Positions 8,258 to 17,400 of a stretch of DNA of 64,000 nucleotides are shown one piece after another; the stretch's first letter is position 1, and each line of letters opens with the position of its first letter. The DNA is taken from positions 2,744,460 to 2,808,459 of the forward strand of contig NZ_OOHN01000008.1 of the NCBI RefSeq assembly GCF_900323545.1, in the 5' to 3' direction. The translations under genes and the position numbers were made by a program. The notes under the pieces were generated by a model. The model was given only the letters and a program-made list of their open reading frames with translations, had not been told where the DNA came from and did not search any database. Origin of the DNA: Actinomyces sp. Marseille-P3109 (GTDB taxonomy: Bacteria; Actinomycetota; Actinomycetes; Actinomycetales; Actinomycetaceae).

Positions 8258-9598
8258 CTACGGCCGAGCGGTGAGGACCGGGTTGTACAGGAGGCGGTTG
8301 GGCGTCATCGGGCACTCATCGCCCACGGCCATCGGCGCGATGAGCCTGTCCGCCCGCAGGTCCTCCAGTCGCGCCACCACGCGGTCGCGCAGCGTCCACG
8401 GGTCGATCGTGTTGAGGTAGATCTTCGTGCCGCCCTCGAAGCCCGCCAGGGTGGAGACCCTCCACTTGAGCGTGATGTGCCAGGGCATGGGATGGTCCAC
8501 ACCGAGGGGCTTGTGGTGCCACTCCTCGTTGCTGGGCACGTCCGTGCCCGTGGCCGCGTGCAGCGCGTGGATCAGGTCGGCGACGGCATCGACCTCCTCG
8601 CGGCTCATGAGCCACGGCTCGGGCATGGCCGACGTCGAGTACACCTCCAGCGTCGGGTAGCGGTGCCCGAACCCGGCGAAGGCCACCGCGTGCTCGTTGC
8701 TCGCCACCAGCAGCCCCTGGTAGGCGGCGTAGTCCACCGCCATCTCGTTGTACAGGTTGGGGTTGGCCCGCACCTTCTGCAGCTCCAGCTCACTGGTAAC
8801 GCCGCGCTCGTCGATGCCCACCAGCTGCTTGTGCAGGTGGTCGAAGCTCGCCCCGGCCGGTCGCAGCCAGTTCTGGAAGACGGCCACGTAGCGCACCCAC
8901 CGGTTGGCCTCGTACAGGCTCTGCATCGCGTGGATCGCCAGGCGCGTGTAGGCCCGGTGCTCGGCCACGCTCAGCGTCCCCGAGCCGGCCAGGGCGGAGG
9001 TGTCGACGGCGTCGTCGGTGAAGTGGCGCCGCCCGATGATGACGTCGTGGCCCCCGGCGAAGAAGGCGGCCAGGAAGGTGCGGCGGGCCCGGGCGTCCAT
9101 CGAGTCCCAGGAGGCCGGGTCCGCGCCCGCGGCCGCCAGCTTGGTGCGCGCCACCTGCTCGACGTGCTCGACGCCGGCCGGCTCGGCCAGGTAGGCATCC
9201 ATGCGCTCGCGGGCGGCGTCGGGGATCTCGTAACCGTGGTTGATGTGCCAGTAGTCGAAGGAGAGGATCTCGAAGAGGTTGGGCACCCGCCGGAACTCGG
9301 CCACCGTGTCGAACAGGGCGGATGCGGGCACGGCGTCGAGACGCTCGAGGCCGCCGTCGGCCCGATGCACGATGCGCGACTTCTCCGGGGGCGTCTCCAG
9401 GTAGCGCGCCGAGCAGAAGGCGCAGGCGTGGGTGCGGTCGGCCGCCCCCAGCGGGCGGACCTCAGCGACCGGGTGCGAGATGGGGCGGTTGGCGCGGCCC
9501 GGCACGGTCCACACTTCGGTGCCTGTGAAGGGGCTGATCTGCTTGACCGTCCCGTCGGCCAGGCGCGTCAGTGGTTCTGCGGAGGGAGCGTAGGGCAT
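8258..9598 (-). CDS. DUF4921 family protein, GalT/HIT-like
   Basis: The product is 446 aa. The start MPYAPSAEP lies six bases beyond a GGGGGC tract; MLMPYAPS two codons upstream is an alternative. A CAFC pair (Cys59, Cys62) matches the zinc site of galactose-1-phosphate uridylyltransferases. HLHKQ around residue 255 resembles the histidine-triad catalytic segment, and WHITLKWR lies further on. This combination fits the actinobacterial family catalogued as DUF4921, presumed nucleotidyl transferases or hydrolases of the HIT superfamily. The substrate is unknown, and assigning it as a true GalT would go beyond the evidence. The protein is cytoplasmic and is encoded divergently from the antiporter gene. 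Confidence 0.85.
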   Translation of the reverse strand: MPYAPSAEPLTRLADGTVKQISPFTGTEVWTVPGRANRPISHPVAEVRPLGAADRTHACAFCSARYLETPPEKSRIVHRADGGLERLDAVPASALFDTVAEFRRVPNLFEILSFDYWHINHGYEIPDAARERMDAYLAEPAGVEHVEQVARTKLAAAGADPASWDSMDARARRTFLAAFFAGGHDVIIGRRHFTDDAVDTSALAGSGTLSVAEHRAYTRLAIHAMQSLYEANRWVRYVAVFQNWLRPAGASFDHLHKQLVGIDERGVTSELELQKVRANPNLYNEMAVDYAAYQGLLVASNEHAVAFAGFGHRYPTLEVYSTSAMPEPWLMSREEVDAVADLIHALHAATGTDVPSNEEWHHKPLGVDHPMPWHITLKWRVSTLAGFEGGTKIYLNTIDPWTLRDRVVARLEDLRADRLIAPMAVGDECPMTPNRLLYNPVLTARP

Positions 9599-9794
9599 GA
9601 GCATGCCCCCATTGTGACGCCTTGTGACATGCTCGCGCGCCCTGTCCTCCCGCAGTTGTCCCCGGCCCGCTGAGGTCGGGGTAGTCTCTCTGGCCCGGGC
9701 CGGCTCGCGCACCGGGGCCGGCCCGCTGCACGCCCCGGACTCCCCGCACCCGAGCGGATACCCGACACCCGACCGGAGAAAAGGAGGCGACTCC

Positions 9795-11414
9795 ATGACC
9801 GACCTGGCTCAGGTCCTCACCTCCCTGCTGCTCATCGTGGCGGTGGCCTTCGTGTCGCCGCTGGTCTCCTGGACCGTCCCCAAACGGCTCGTGCCCGAGG
9901 TCGTCCTCCTCATCCTCGGCGGAATGGTCATCGGCCCCCACGGCCTGGGGCTGGCCGGGGAGGGCCCCTCCATCGAGCTGCTGCGCGAGCTCGGCGTCGC
10001 CTTCCTCTTCCTCATGGCCGGCTACGAGATCGACGTCAACGAGCTGCGCGGCGCGGGCGGGCGACACGCCGCCATCGCCTGGATGCTCTCGCTGGGCCTG
10101 GCCTTCGGAGCCGTGACAGTCATCGGGGTGACCGGCGGCGCGGCGTCGGCCAACGGCGTCGCCATCGCCATCGCAATGACCTCGACGGCGATCGGCACGA
10201 TCCTACCGATCCTGCGCGACCGCGGCCTGCTGCCCACGGCGGTGGGCGCCTCGATCCTCAACCACGGCGCCGTCGGCGAGGTCGGCCCGATCCTCCTCAT
10301 GGCGATCCTGCTGGGCTCGCGCTCCACCTGGGTGAGCCTGGTGATCCTGGCGGCCTTCCTCATCATCACCCTGCTCATCATCCGCTTCACCAGCCGCGTC
10401 AAGCGCGCCGGGCGCCGCCTGGTGGAGGTCATCCACCTGGGCGCCTCGACGACGGCGCAGACCACCATCCGCGCCACCGTCCTGCTTCTGGTGGGACTGT
10501 GCGCGATCGCCGCCGTCTTCGACCTCGACGTCGTCCTGGGGGCCTTCGCCGCCGGCTTCGTCCTGCGCCACGCCCTGCCCGAGGGCGACGCCCAGTTCGA
10601 GGAGAAGCTCGACGGGCTCGCCTACGGGTTCTTCGTCCCAATCTTCTTCGTGACCTCCGGCATGGGAATCGACATGAGCCTGAGTGCCGGGGACCTGGTC
10701 AACCTGCTGGCCTTCTTCGTGCTGCTGGTGCTCGTGCGGGGCGTGCCGGTGTGGCTGGCCTCCCGCGTGGAGAGGCGTCGGGACGGCTCGCGCGCCTACT
10801 CGATGCGCCAGAGCCTTCAGATCGCGGTCTACTCGACGACGGCGCTGCCCATCATCGTGGCCGTCACCCAGGTGGCGGTCAGCGCCGAGGCCATGTCGAC
10901 CTCCTTCGCCTCCACGCTCGTGCTGGCCGGGGTGCTCTCGGTGCTCGTCCTGCCGGCAGCCGGGCTGGTCCTGGAGCACCGGAGCGACCACGTTCCGGCC
11001 AACGAGGTGATGCGCGTGGCCCAGGGGCCCGCCGCACCCGACGGGCGCACCCCCGAGGAGGCCACCGCCCCGGCCGGCGAGCACGTCTCAGAGCCGCGCC
11101 GTCCGGCGTCGCCGCCCGGCGGCATCGGGCTGCCAGCGGGCGTGCGCACCCCAGCCGGAGGAGTGAGGCGGCCGGCGCAGCCCGACCTCGTGGGCCGACC
11201 CGACCTGCGCGAGCGGGTGGCACCCGTCGCCGTGCGCCTGGCCGACCCGGGGCTTCACGTTCGCGGGCTGTCGGTGGAGGAGTCGCACTGGCTGGCCGCC
11301 CGCCTGGCCCAGAGCGGGCAGGACCACGCCCTGTGGCGTGAGCGCTGGCACCACCTGCGACGACGCGGCGGCACGGCCCGGGCCGCCAGGCGCCGTCGGC
11401 CCCGCGGCGAGTGA
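9795..11414 (+). CDS. CPA2-type cation/proton antiporter
   Basis: The product is 539 aa, with GGAGGCGAC just before ATG. About 12 hydrophobic segments cover residues 5-400. The pattern EVVLLILGGMVIGPHGLG and the FLFLMAGYEID helix are typical of the KefB/NapA-like Na+(K+)/H+ exchanger domain (PF00999). Transport would exchange monovalent cations for protons across the cytoplasmic membrane, supporting pH or salt homeostasis. After residue 400 a Pro/Ala-rich cytosolic tail ends in a conserved-looking helix (ESHWLAARLAQSGQDHALW) and an Arg-rich terminus. No TrkA-N domain is present, unlike Kef proteins. The substrate ion cannot be read from sequence. Confidence 0.9.
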   Translation: MTDLAQVLTSLLLIVAVAFVSPLVSWTVPKRLVPEVVLLILGGMVIGPHGLGLAGEGPSIELLRELGVAFLFLMAGYEIDVNELRGAGGRHAAIAWMLSLGLAFGAVTVIGVTGGAASANGVAIAIAMTSTAIGTILPILRDRGLLPTAVGASILNHGAVGEVGPILLMAILLGSRSTWVSLVILAAFLIITLLIIRFTSRVKRAGRRLVEVIHLGASTTAQTTIRATVLLLVGLCAIAAVFDLDVVLGAFAAGFVLRHALPEGDAQFEEKLDGLAYGFFVPIFFVTSGMGIDMSLSAGDLVNLLAFFVLLVLVRGVPVWLASRVERRRDGSRAYSMRQSLQIAVYSTTALPIIVAVTQVAVSAEAMSTSFASTLVLAGVLSVLVLPAAGLVLEHRSDHVPANEVMRVAQGPAAPDGRTPEEATAPAGEHVSEPRRPASPPGGIGLPAGVRTPAGGVRRPAQPDLVGRPDLRERVAPVAVRLADPGLHVRGLSVEESHWLAARLAQSGQDHALWRERWHHLRRRGGTARAARRRRPRGE

Positions 11415-11427
11415 CCCGTCTTGCAGC

Positions 11428-11492
11428 GAGCCGGGCAAATTTCGCGTAGCCGGGCGGAAAAACCGTGGGGCTACGCGAAATTTGCCCGGCTC
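11428..11492. terminator. 24-bp-stem hairpin between convergent genes, copy 1
   Basis: The arms 11428-11451 and 11469-11492 are perfectly complementary over 24 bp. The loop itself can pair as CGG-AAAAA-CCG. It starts 14 bases after the antiporter stop and ends 17 bases before the stop of the convergent SDR gene, so it likely terminates both. A near-identical unit, including the flanking GTGACCCGTCTT, recurs at 13454-13518, also between convergent genes. Confidence 0.8.
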
Positions 11493-11508
11493 GGCGGTGC
11501 CCCCTCGC

Positions 11509-12615
11509 CTACCCCTGCTGGGTTGCGAGCATGTGCGCGACCATGTCCTCCAGGGACGCCTGGATCGGCCGGTAGCGGGTGCCCAGCTCGCGGCGGCTCC
11601 GGGAGGCGTCGGAGCGGACCGTGTAGCCCACGTTGCGCCGAAGATAGGTTCGAGTCTGTCCAAGCCTGGGTGCCATGGCCAGGACTACTGGCCGAGGCAG
11701 GGCGCGTCGCGGCAACGGGAGCGATCCGCCGAATCGCGGCAGCAGAGTGCTTGTGAGTGCGAAGATGTCGGTATCCTCCGCGGAAGCGATGTAGCGGCCG
11801 TGGGCCTCGGGCAGGAAGGCGGCGGCGATGTGCGCCTGGGCCACCTCGCGGACGTCGACGACGCTGATTCCCACGCGTGGCGCCCCGAGGCGAGCGGTGC
11901 CGTCGATCATCATCCGGATCGTGGAGAAGCTCTCGCTGGTAGGGGCGCTGCCCAGTGAGGGGCCGAGGATCATGGACGGGTTGATGGTCACCAGCCTCCA
12001 CCGGTCCTGCCCTGCGGCCAGTCGCCACGCCTCCTTCTCCGCAAGGGTCTTGGAGTAGGGGTAGGGCTCATGGGACAGGGAGGAGGTGGTGTTCCAGCAG
12101 GTCTCGGTCAGGATTCGCCCCGGGTAGCCCTCGATATCCGCGGCATCGCCGTACATGGCGGCGATCGAGCTGGTGAGGACCACTCGCGTGACTGACGGTG
12201 TGCGCTCGACCCCGGCCAGCACGTTGCGGGTTCCTTGCAGTGCTGGGGCGACAAGGTCTCGTTGGGGATCTTCGACTGAGCGAATGAATGGCGAGGCCGT
12301 GTGGAGGACGACTGTGCAGCCTTCCATGGCTTGGTCGTAGGAGGCGGGCTGGAGCAGGTCGCCGGCGAAGAGACGCAGAGCGCCCGGTGCCTGCTCGGCG
12401 ATGCGCTTCAGATGAGCCACCTTGTTCGTGTTCTGGGGGTCGCGCACGGCGGCGTGGACGGTGACGCCGGCGTCGAGCAGTCCCTTGGTGACCCAGCTGC
12501 CCAGGTAGCCGGTGGCGCCGGTGACCATGACGGGGGCGCTGGTGTCGACCGGGATACCGCTCAGGTCGATGGTGGAATCGAAGCTGTCAGTGGAGTGTGC
12601 TGCTGAGGATCGCAT
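11509..12615 (-). CDS. extended SDR / NAD-dependent epimerase-reductase
   Basis: The product is 368 aa from MRSSAAHS; the open frame extends further upstream, but that DNA is the divergent promoter region. The cofactor-binding motif GATGYLG (33-39) and the catalytic-type YPYSK motif place it among extended short-chain dehydrogenases, closest in pattern to dihydroflavonol-4-reductase/cinnamoyl-CoA-reductase-like enzymes. It would reduce a carbonyl compound with NADPH in the cytoplasm; the substrate is unknown. It is divergent from a TetR-type gene with a palindrome between them, so the SDR is probably induced when that regulator binds a ligand. Confidence 0.88.
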   Translation of the reverse strand: MRSSAAHSTDSFDSTIDLSGIPVDTSAPVMVTGATGYLGSWVTKGLLDAGVTVHAAVRDPQNTNKVAHLKRIAEQAPGALRLFAGDLLQPASYDQAMEGCTVVLHTASPFIRSVEDPQRDLVAPALQGTRNVLAGVERTPSVTRVVLTSSIAAMYGDAADIEGYPGRILTETCWNTTSSLSHEPYPYSKTLAEKEAWRLAAGQDRWRLVTINPSMILGPSLGSAPTSESFSTIRMMIDGTARLGAPRVGISVVDVREVAQAHIAAAFLPEAHGRYIASAEDTDIFALTSTLLPRFGGSLPLPRRALPRPVVLAMAPRLGQTRTYLRRNVGYTVRSDASRSRRELGTRYRPIQASLEDMVAHMLATQQG

Positions 12616-12639
12616 GGCGGCAGCCTGACAACAAAAGGA

Positions 12640-12661
12640 AACGAAGTCAACCCGTTTCGTT
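12640..12661. promoter_or_regulatory. candidate operator for the TetR-type regulator
   Basis: The inverted repeat AACGAA-10 nt-TTCGTT is centred between the divergent SDR and TetR genes. It overlaps a TTGACT on the minus strand (12645-12650) that could be the -35 box of the SDR gene. A TACGAT (12671-12676) could be the -10 of the regulator gene, which would then have a very short leader. The position fits autoregulation plus repression of the SDR. Confidence 0.5.
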
Positions 12662-12682
12662 ATTAATCGGTACGATCTCCCC

Positions 12683-13330
12683 ATGAACGCAGTGGGCTCA
12701 CAAGCACCGAGGACCAAGCGTGCCCCGGGGCGGCCGGTTGACGCCGCTCTAGGACCGGCGATCATGCTGGCCGTGCGCGACCTCTTGGCCGAGAGCGGCT
12801 ACGCCGCGCTGACGGTGGCGGCCGTGGCCCGGCGCGCGGGCGTCTCCACCGCCACCCTCTACCGACGGTGGCCCACCAAGCGCGAGCTCGTCCTGGCCTC
12901 GACCAGGCGCATGATCGAGACTGGCGTGGCTGACGAGGCCGTGGATTCCGGTGCCGCCGCGGCCGAGGGCTTCGATACTGGTTCGCTGCGAGGTGACCTG
13001 CGAGCCTTCATCGCCTACAAGAACCGGGCGCTGTCGGGGGCCACGGGTCAAGCTGTGCTGTCTCTTCTGGGCGAGCTGCCGCGGGACCCGGAGCTCAGGG
13101 AGCTGCTCCTCGGGCAGCTCCTCGCCGCCACTCGCTCTCACCTGGAGCAGATCCGGGACCGGGCTCAGACGCGCGGTGAGGATGCTCCTGATCTGGATCC
13201 TCACGCCGGAGCCCGACTGGTCCTGGGAGCGGTCCTCGCCGGGGTTGCCTTCGCGGCCGGCGGTGATGGCGGCGAGCCGTTGTCTGACGTCGAGCGGGAC
13301 CTGCTGCTGCGGGCTCTCGGTTGCGGGTGA
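12683..13330 (+). CDS. TetR/AcrR-family transcriptional regulator
   Basis: The product is 215 aa. The N-terminal helix-turn-helix is clear: VRDLLAESGYAALTVAAVA, then RRAGVSTATLYRRWPTKREL, the typical TetR recognition helix with YRRWPTK. The C-terminal domain would bind a ligand and dimerise; it has the TetR_C-like pattern LLLGQLLAATRSHLEQIRDRA. The protein probably represses the divergent SDR and its own gene through the palindrome in the 67-bp gap. The ligand is not predictable. The gene is convergent with the GPP34 gene. Confidence 0.9.
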   Translation: MNAVGSQAPRTKRAPGRPVDAALGPAIMLAVRDLLAESGYAALTVAAVARRAGVSTATLYRRWPTKRELVLASTRRMIETGVADEAVDSGAAAAEGFDTGSLRGDLRAFIAYKNRALSGATGQAVLSLLGELPRDPELRELLLGQLLAATRSHLEQIRDRAQTRGEDAPDLDPHAGARLVLGAVLAGVAFAAGGDGGEPLSDVERDLLLRALGCG

Positions 13331-13453
13331 TGTGGTGTGGCGTGCTGCTGAGAGGGTGTCGCCCTCTCGACGGCGGGGACGTTCTGCGCGGGCGGGGACA
13401 GGAATACCGTCACCGCCGTCCTCGGCCCTGCGGCGGGTGACCCGTCTTCCGCC

Positions 13454-13518
13454 GAGCCGGGCATTTCTCGCGTAGCCGGGCGGAAAAACCGTGTGGCTAC
13501 GCGAAATTTGCCCGGCTC
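13454..13518. terminator. 24-bp-stem hairpin between convergent genes, copy 2
   Basis: The arms 13454-13477 and 13495-13518 pair with about three mismatches. Sequence and loop (GGGCGGAAAAACCGTGT) closely match the hairpin at 11428-11492, and the upstream GTGACCCGTCTT is also conserved. It lies between the stops of the TetR gene and the convergent GPP34 gene, so it probably terminates both. Confidence 0.75.
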
Positions 13519-13540
13519 GGCGGCACCGCGGCCGTACCCG

Positions 13541-14209
13541 TCAGTTGGTCGACACTGCCACTGCGCTCGTGGCCGCGACGATGGCCGCCGTCGTGGCCTC
13601 CACGGCCCGCTGCACTGCGCGACCCACGGGGCTCGCTCCCGAGATCTCCTTGATCCGGCGCTTGAGGTCGCCGCGGCTGAGCCCTGTCTCCTGCTTCGGC
13701 AGGACGACCGGCGCGATGCTGAGTGCCTGCAGGATCGCCAGCAGGGCGACGTCGGACCCGGTGGGAGGCTGCACCCCGCGCAGGGTGCCGTCGATGCGCT
13801 CGCGCAGCTGTCGCTCGGGGACGGGGTCGAGCGTGGGGTAGGTCGGGCTGAAGGAGCCGAACAGGCCGCCGGTGTGGATGCGGACGACCCCGGCCGCCTC
13901 CAAGGACTCGGCAATGTGCTGGGTGGGGTTGAGCTTGCCCCATGAGACCAGGGAGGAGAAGCGCTTGCCGTCCTTGGCGGGCAGGACCGTCAGCGCCCAG
14001 TCCAGCACGGGGTGTCCAGTGGGTTCGGAGTTGACGATGTAGACGCGGGGGCTGCGGTCCTCGGTCAGGGAGACACGGCCGGCCAGCAGCAGGTCGGTGA
14101 GCAGCGCGCCGGTGAGCCCGTAGTTCGGGTAGGTCATGCGGCTCTCGGGCTTTCCGGAGTCCTTGGTCAGCAGAAGGAACAATTCTTCACAGATCAGCAT
14201 CGCATTCAT
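13541..14209 (-). CDS. GPP34 (GOLPH3-like) domain protein
   Basis: The product is 222 aa. It begins with the typical MLICEELFLLLTKDSGK pattern and continues with YGLTGALLTDLLLAGRVSL, both hallmarks of the GPP34 domain (PF05719), known from GOLPH3, which binds phosphatidylinositol 4-phosphate. Bacterial members are common in actinomycetes and their role is not settled; membrane association is plausible. The C-terminus is an Ala/Thr/Val-rich helix (VEATTAAIVAATSAVAV). It is divergent from the SNF2 helicase gene over a 230-bp gap. Confidence 0.85.
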   Translation of the reverse strand: MNAMLICEELFLLLTKDSGKPESRMTYPNYGLTGALLTDLLLAGRVSLTEDRSPRVYIVNSEPTGHPVLDWALTVLPAKDGKRFSSLVSWGKLNPTQHIAESLEAAGVVRIHTGGLFGSFSPTYPTLDPVPERQLRERIDGTLRGVQPPTGSDVALLAILQALSIAPVVLPKQETGLSRGDLKRRIKEISGASPVGRAVQRAVEATTAAIVAATSAVAVSTN

Positions 14210-14442
14210 GAATCCAGTACATCGCGCCGTGACCCGTCTGTGATCCCTCGCAGGTGCGATATCCGGATCCGGGGCGGGTCCTCCTCGAGGGGGAGACGCT
14301 GGGCCCCGGGGTCAGGCTGCGGTCTGGCCCTCGTCCAGCTCCTGTCTCATCAGGTACGAAGCCGGGCCCGTTCGCGTTGGGCGTTCGGCCGGCGCACTAG
14401 CAGCTCGCAATCGTGTCGTACCCGGACCGTAACCTTGTGGCC

Positions 14443-17400
14443 ATGGCTCGCGCGATTCGGCATGACGACTGGCCTGCGAGGCTCACTGACGACCAGATCA
14501 TCAGCGGAGTCGGCCGCGGGGCCTTCCAGCGCGGCCTGGACTACGCGCGCAAGGGCCGCGTGCGGGGCATCGGCGTCGCCGGGGACGGGGACATCATCAG
14601 CGCCCAGTCCAAGGGCTCGGGCGCGCGCATCTACCAGACCATGGTCTTCCGCAAGCAGCAAGACCGGAGGGGGCCGATTGCCTGGGTCGGCAGCTGCTCG
14701 TGCCCGGTGGGCACCAACTGCAAGCACGTGGCCGCCCTGCTCATCACGGTGCGCGCCGTGGCGGAGGAGACGGCCGCCGGCGGGGACGCCTCCCCGCGTT
14801 CTGCCTGGGAGAGCCGGCTGGCCGGCCTGCTGCAGCTGGAGCGCACGCCGCGCCGTCGGATGGCCCTGGAGATCGTCGACGACCCCGGCAGCATGTGGGG
14901 CACCCCGGCCGGCCCATCCATGCTGCCGCTCATCGAGGGCAAACGCGGCTGGAACAAGCAGGGCGCCTCCTGGAGCCAGATCGCCTCCGGTGGGCTCGAC
15001 GACGAGGCCGACCCCGAAGTCATCGGCGTCCTGCGCGAGCTGGCCGGCATGGCCGGCGGATACGGCTTCTACTACGCCGATGACCGTGTCTCCCTGGTGA
15101 CCGCACCCGCCCGCGTCTGGGGGGTGCTGCGTCGCGGACTGGCGGCCGGCCTGACCCTCACCACCGCGCAGCGCCACGGCCGGCCCGTCTACCTCGCCGA
15201 GGGTCTGCGCGGCGGCGTCCGCCTCCTCCGGGAGGATGACGGAGGCGTCGTCGTGGCTCCCGCCCTGGATATCGACGACGTCGAGGAGCTGCGCCGCCTG
15301 CAGGTCCCCGGACTGAACCTCACCTTCACCCTCATGCCGATCGGCGACCCGGTTCACGGCTTCTACACGTGGATGCCCGGGCGCGAGTTGCTGCTCATGC
15401 CGATCGAGCCGTGCCCCACCGAGGCGCTCTCCCGTGCGCTGCTGGACGAGGGGGAGGCCATCACCATCCCGGCCGGAGACGTCGAGCGATTCGAGACCGA
15501 GCACCTCGAGGCCCTCACCCGGGCGCTGCCGGTCCTGTCCGCCGACGCCTCCATCCGCATGCCCCGGCCCACGACGCTGCGCGCCGCGCTCGCGGTCCAC
15601 GTCGATGCCGGGGAGCACCACCTGACCACCGAGTGGTCGATCCGCTACGTCTCCGAGGACGGCGAGGTCCGGCACAGCCACGGCCTCCCCGACCTCCCCG
15701 CGGCGGCTGAGGGCCGCACCGAGGGAGGGGCCGCCGGCCGGGACATCGAGGGGGAGACCCGCCTGGCCCGCGAGGTGCTCAACCGCCTGCTGCCCCTGGC
15801 CGGCCGGCACCCGGCCGTCTGGCACCCCCTGGACCTGCGCGGCATGGCCACGGCCCGCTTCATGACCGAGACGCTGCCGATCCTGCGCGAGATGGAGGCC
15901 GTCGACGTCGAGGTCGACGACGACGTCCCCGACTACCGCGAGGCTGCCGACGCCCCGGTCATCACCACCAGCGTCAGCGACGACGAGGACCGCCCCGACT
16001 GGTTCTCCTTGTCCGTACGCGTCCACGTGGGCGATGAGGAGATCCCCATCGGTCAGCTCATGGCGGCCGTGGCCGCCGGCGAGCGGGAGGTGCTCCTGGA
16101 GTCGGGCACGTGGCTGAGCATCGACCGGCCGGAGATCGAGGCCCTGGCCCGCCTCATGGAGGAGGGCCGCGAGCTCGCCGACCCGCAGGCGCACGGCACC
16201 CTGCGGGTCAGCGCCCTGCACGCCGGCTACTACGAGCTCCTGGAGTCCCTCGGCGTCATCGGGCGGTCCACGGCCCGCTGGAAGGAGAGGGTCGGGCGGC
16301 TGCTGGAGCGGGCCCGCGCCGCCGAGGCCGTGGCCGACCGCGCCGATGGGCCAACCGGCGGGGCCGATGACGCGGGCTCCGGTGGGACCGCAGGCGAGGT
16401 GGCCGTGCCCGAGGGGTTGCGGGTGACGCTGCGCCCCTACCAGCTCGAGGGCTACCGCTGGCTGAACTTCCTGCGCCGGGCCGGACTGGGCGGGATCCTG
16501 GCCGACGACATGGGGCTGGGCAAGACCGTCCAGGTGCTCGCCGCCGCCCAGCGCCTTATCGAGGAGCGGGAAGAGGCTCAGGGGCGGGTGCCGGCCGACG
16601 GTGGAGCCGGAGAGGCCGAGCCGGAGGTGATCGGGCCGGTGCTCGTCATCGCCCCGACCTCCGTCGTCGGCTCCTGGGTGGAGCAGGCCGAGCGGTTCTG
16701 CCCGGACCTGCGGGTGCGGGCGGTGACACGGACGGCCGCCAAGCGCGAGGACTCCCTGGAGCAGATCGCGGCGCACTCCGACGTCGTCGTCACCTCCTAC
16801 ACGATCGCGCGCCTGTGCGAGGAGGAGTTCATCGCACAGGACTGGGCCTGGGTGGTGTGCGACGAGGCCCAGTTCGTCAAGAACCACGCCTCGGCCACCT
16901 ACAAGGCGGTGCGGCGGCTGCGGGCGCCGTCGACCATCGCGATCACGGGCACGCCGCTGGAGAACTCGCTCATGGACCTGTGGGCGCTCATGAGTATCGC
17001 GGCGCCGGGGCTGCTGCCCGACCCGGAGCGCTTCGGGCAGGTCTACCGCAAGCCGATCGACCGCGGGGACACCGAGGCGCTGGGGCGGCTGCGGCGCCGG
17101 ATGAGGCCTTTCCTCCTGCGGCGCACCAAGGAGCAGGTGGCGGCGGACCTGCCCGCCAAGACCGAGCAGGTCCTGGCCGTCGAGCTGGGAGCCAAGCACC
17201 GCAAGGCCTACGACCAGCGCCTGGCGCGGGAGCGGCAGAGGATCCTCGGGCTGCTGGAGGAGGACACGGCCCAGTCGCGCTTCATCGCGCTCAAGGCGCT
17301 GACCGCCCTGCGGCAGATGGCGCTCGACCCCGAGCTCGTCGACGGCGGGGGCGGGACTGAGCCCGGGGACGCCGAGGGTGCCGCGGGTGCGGACACGGAT

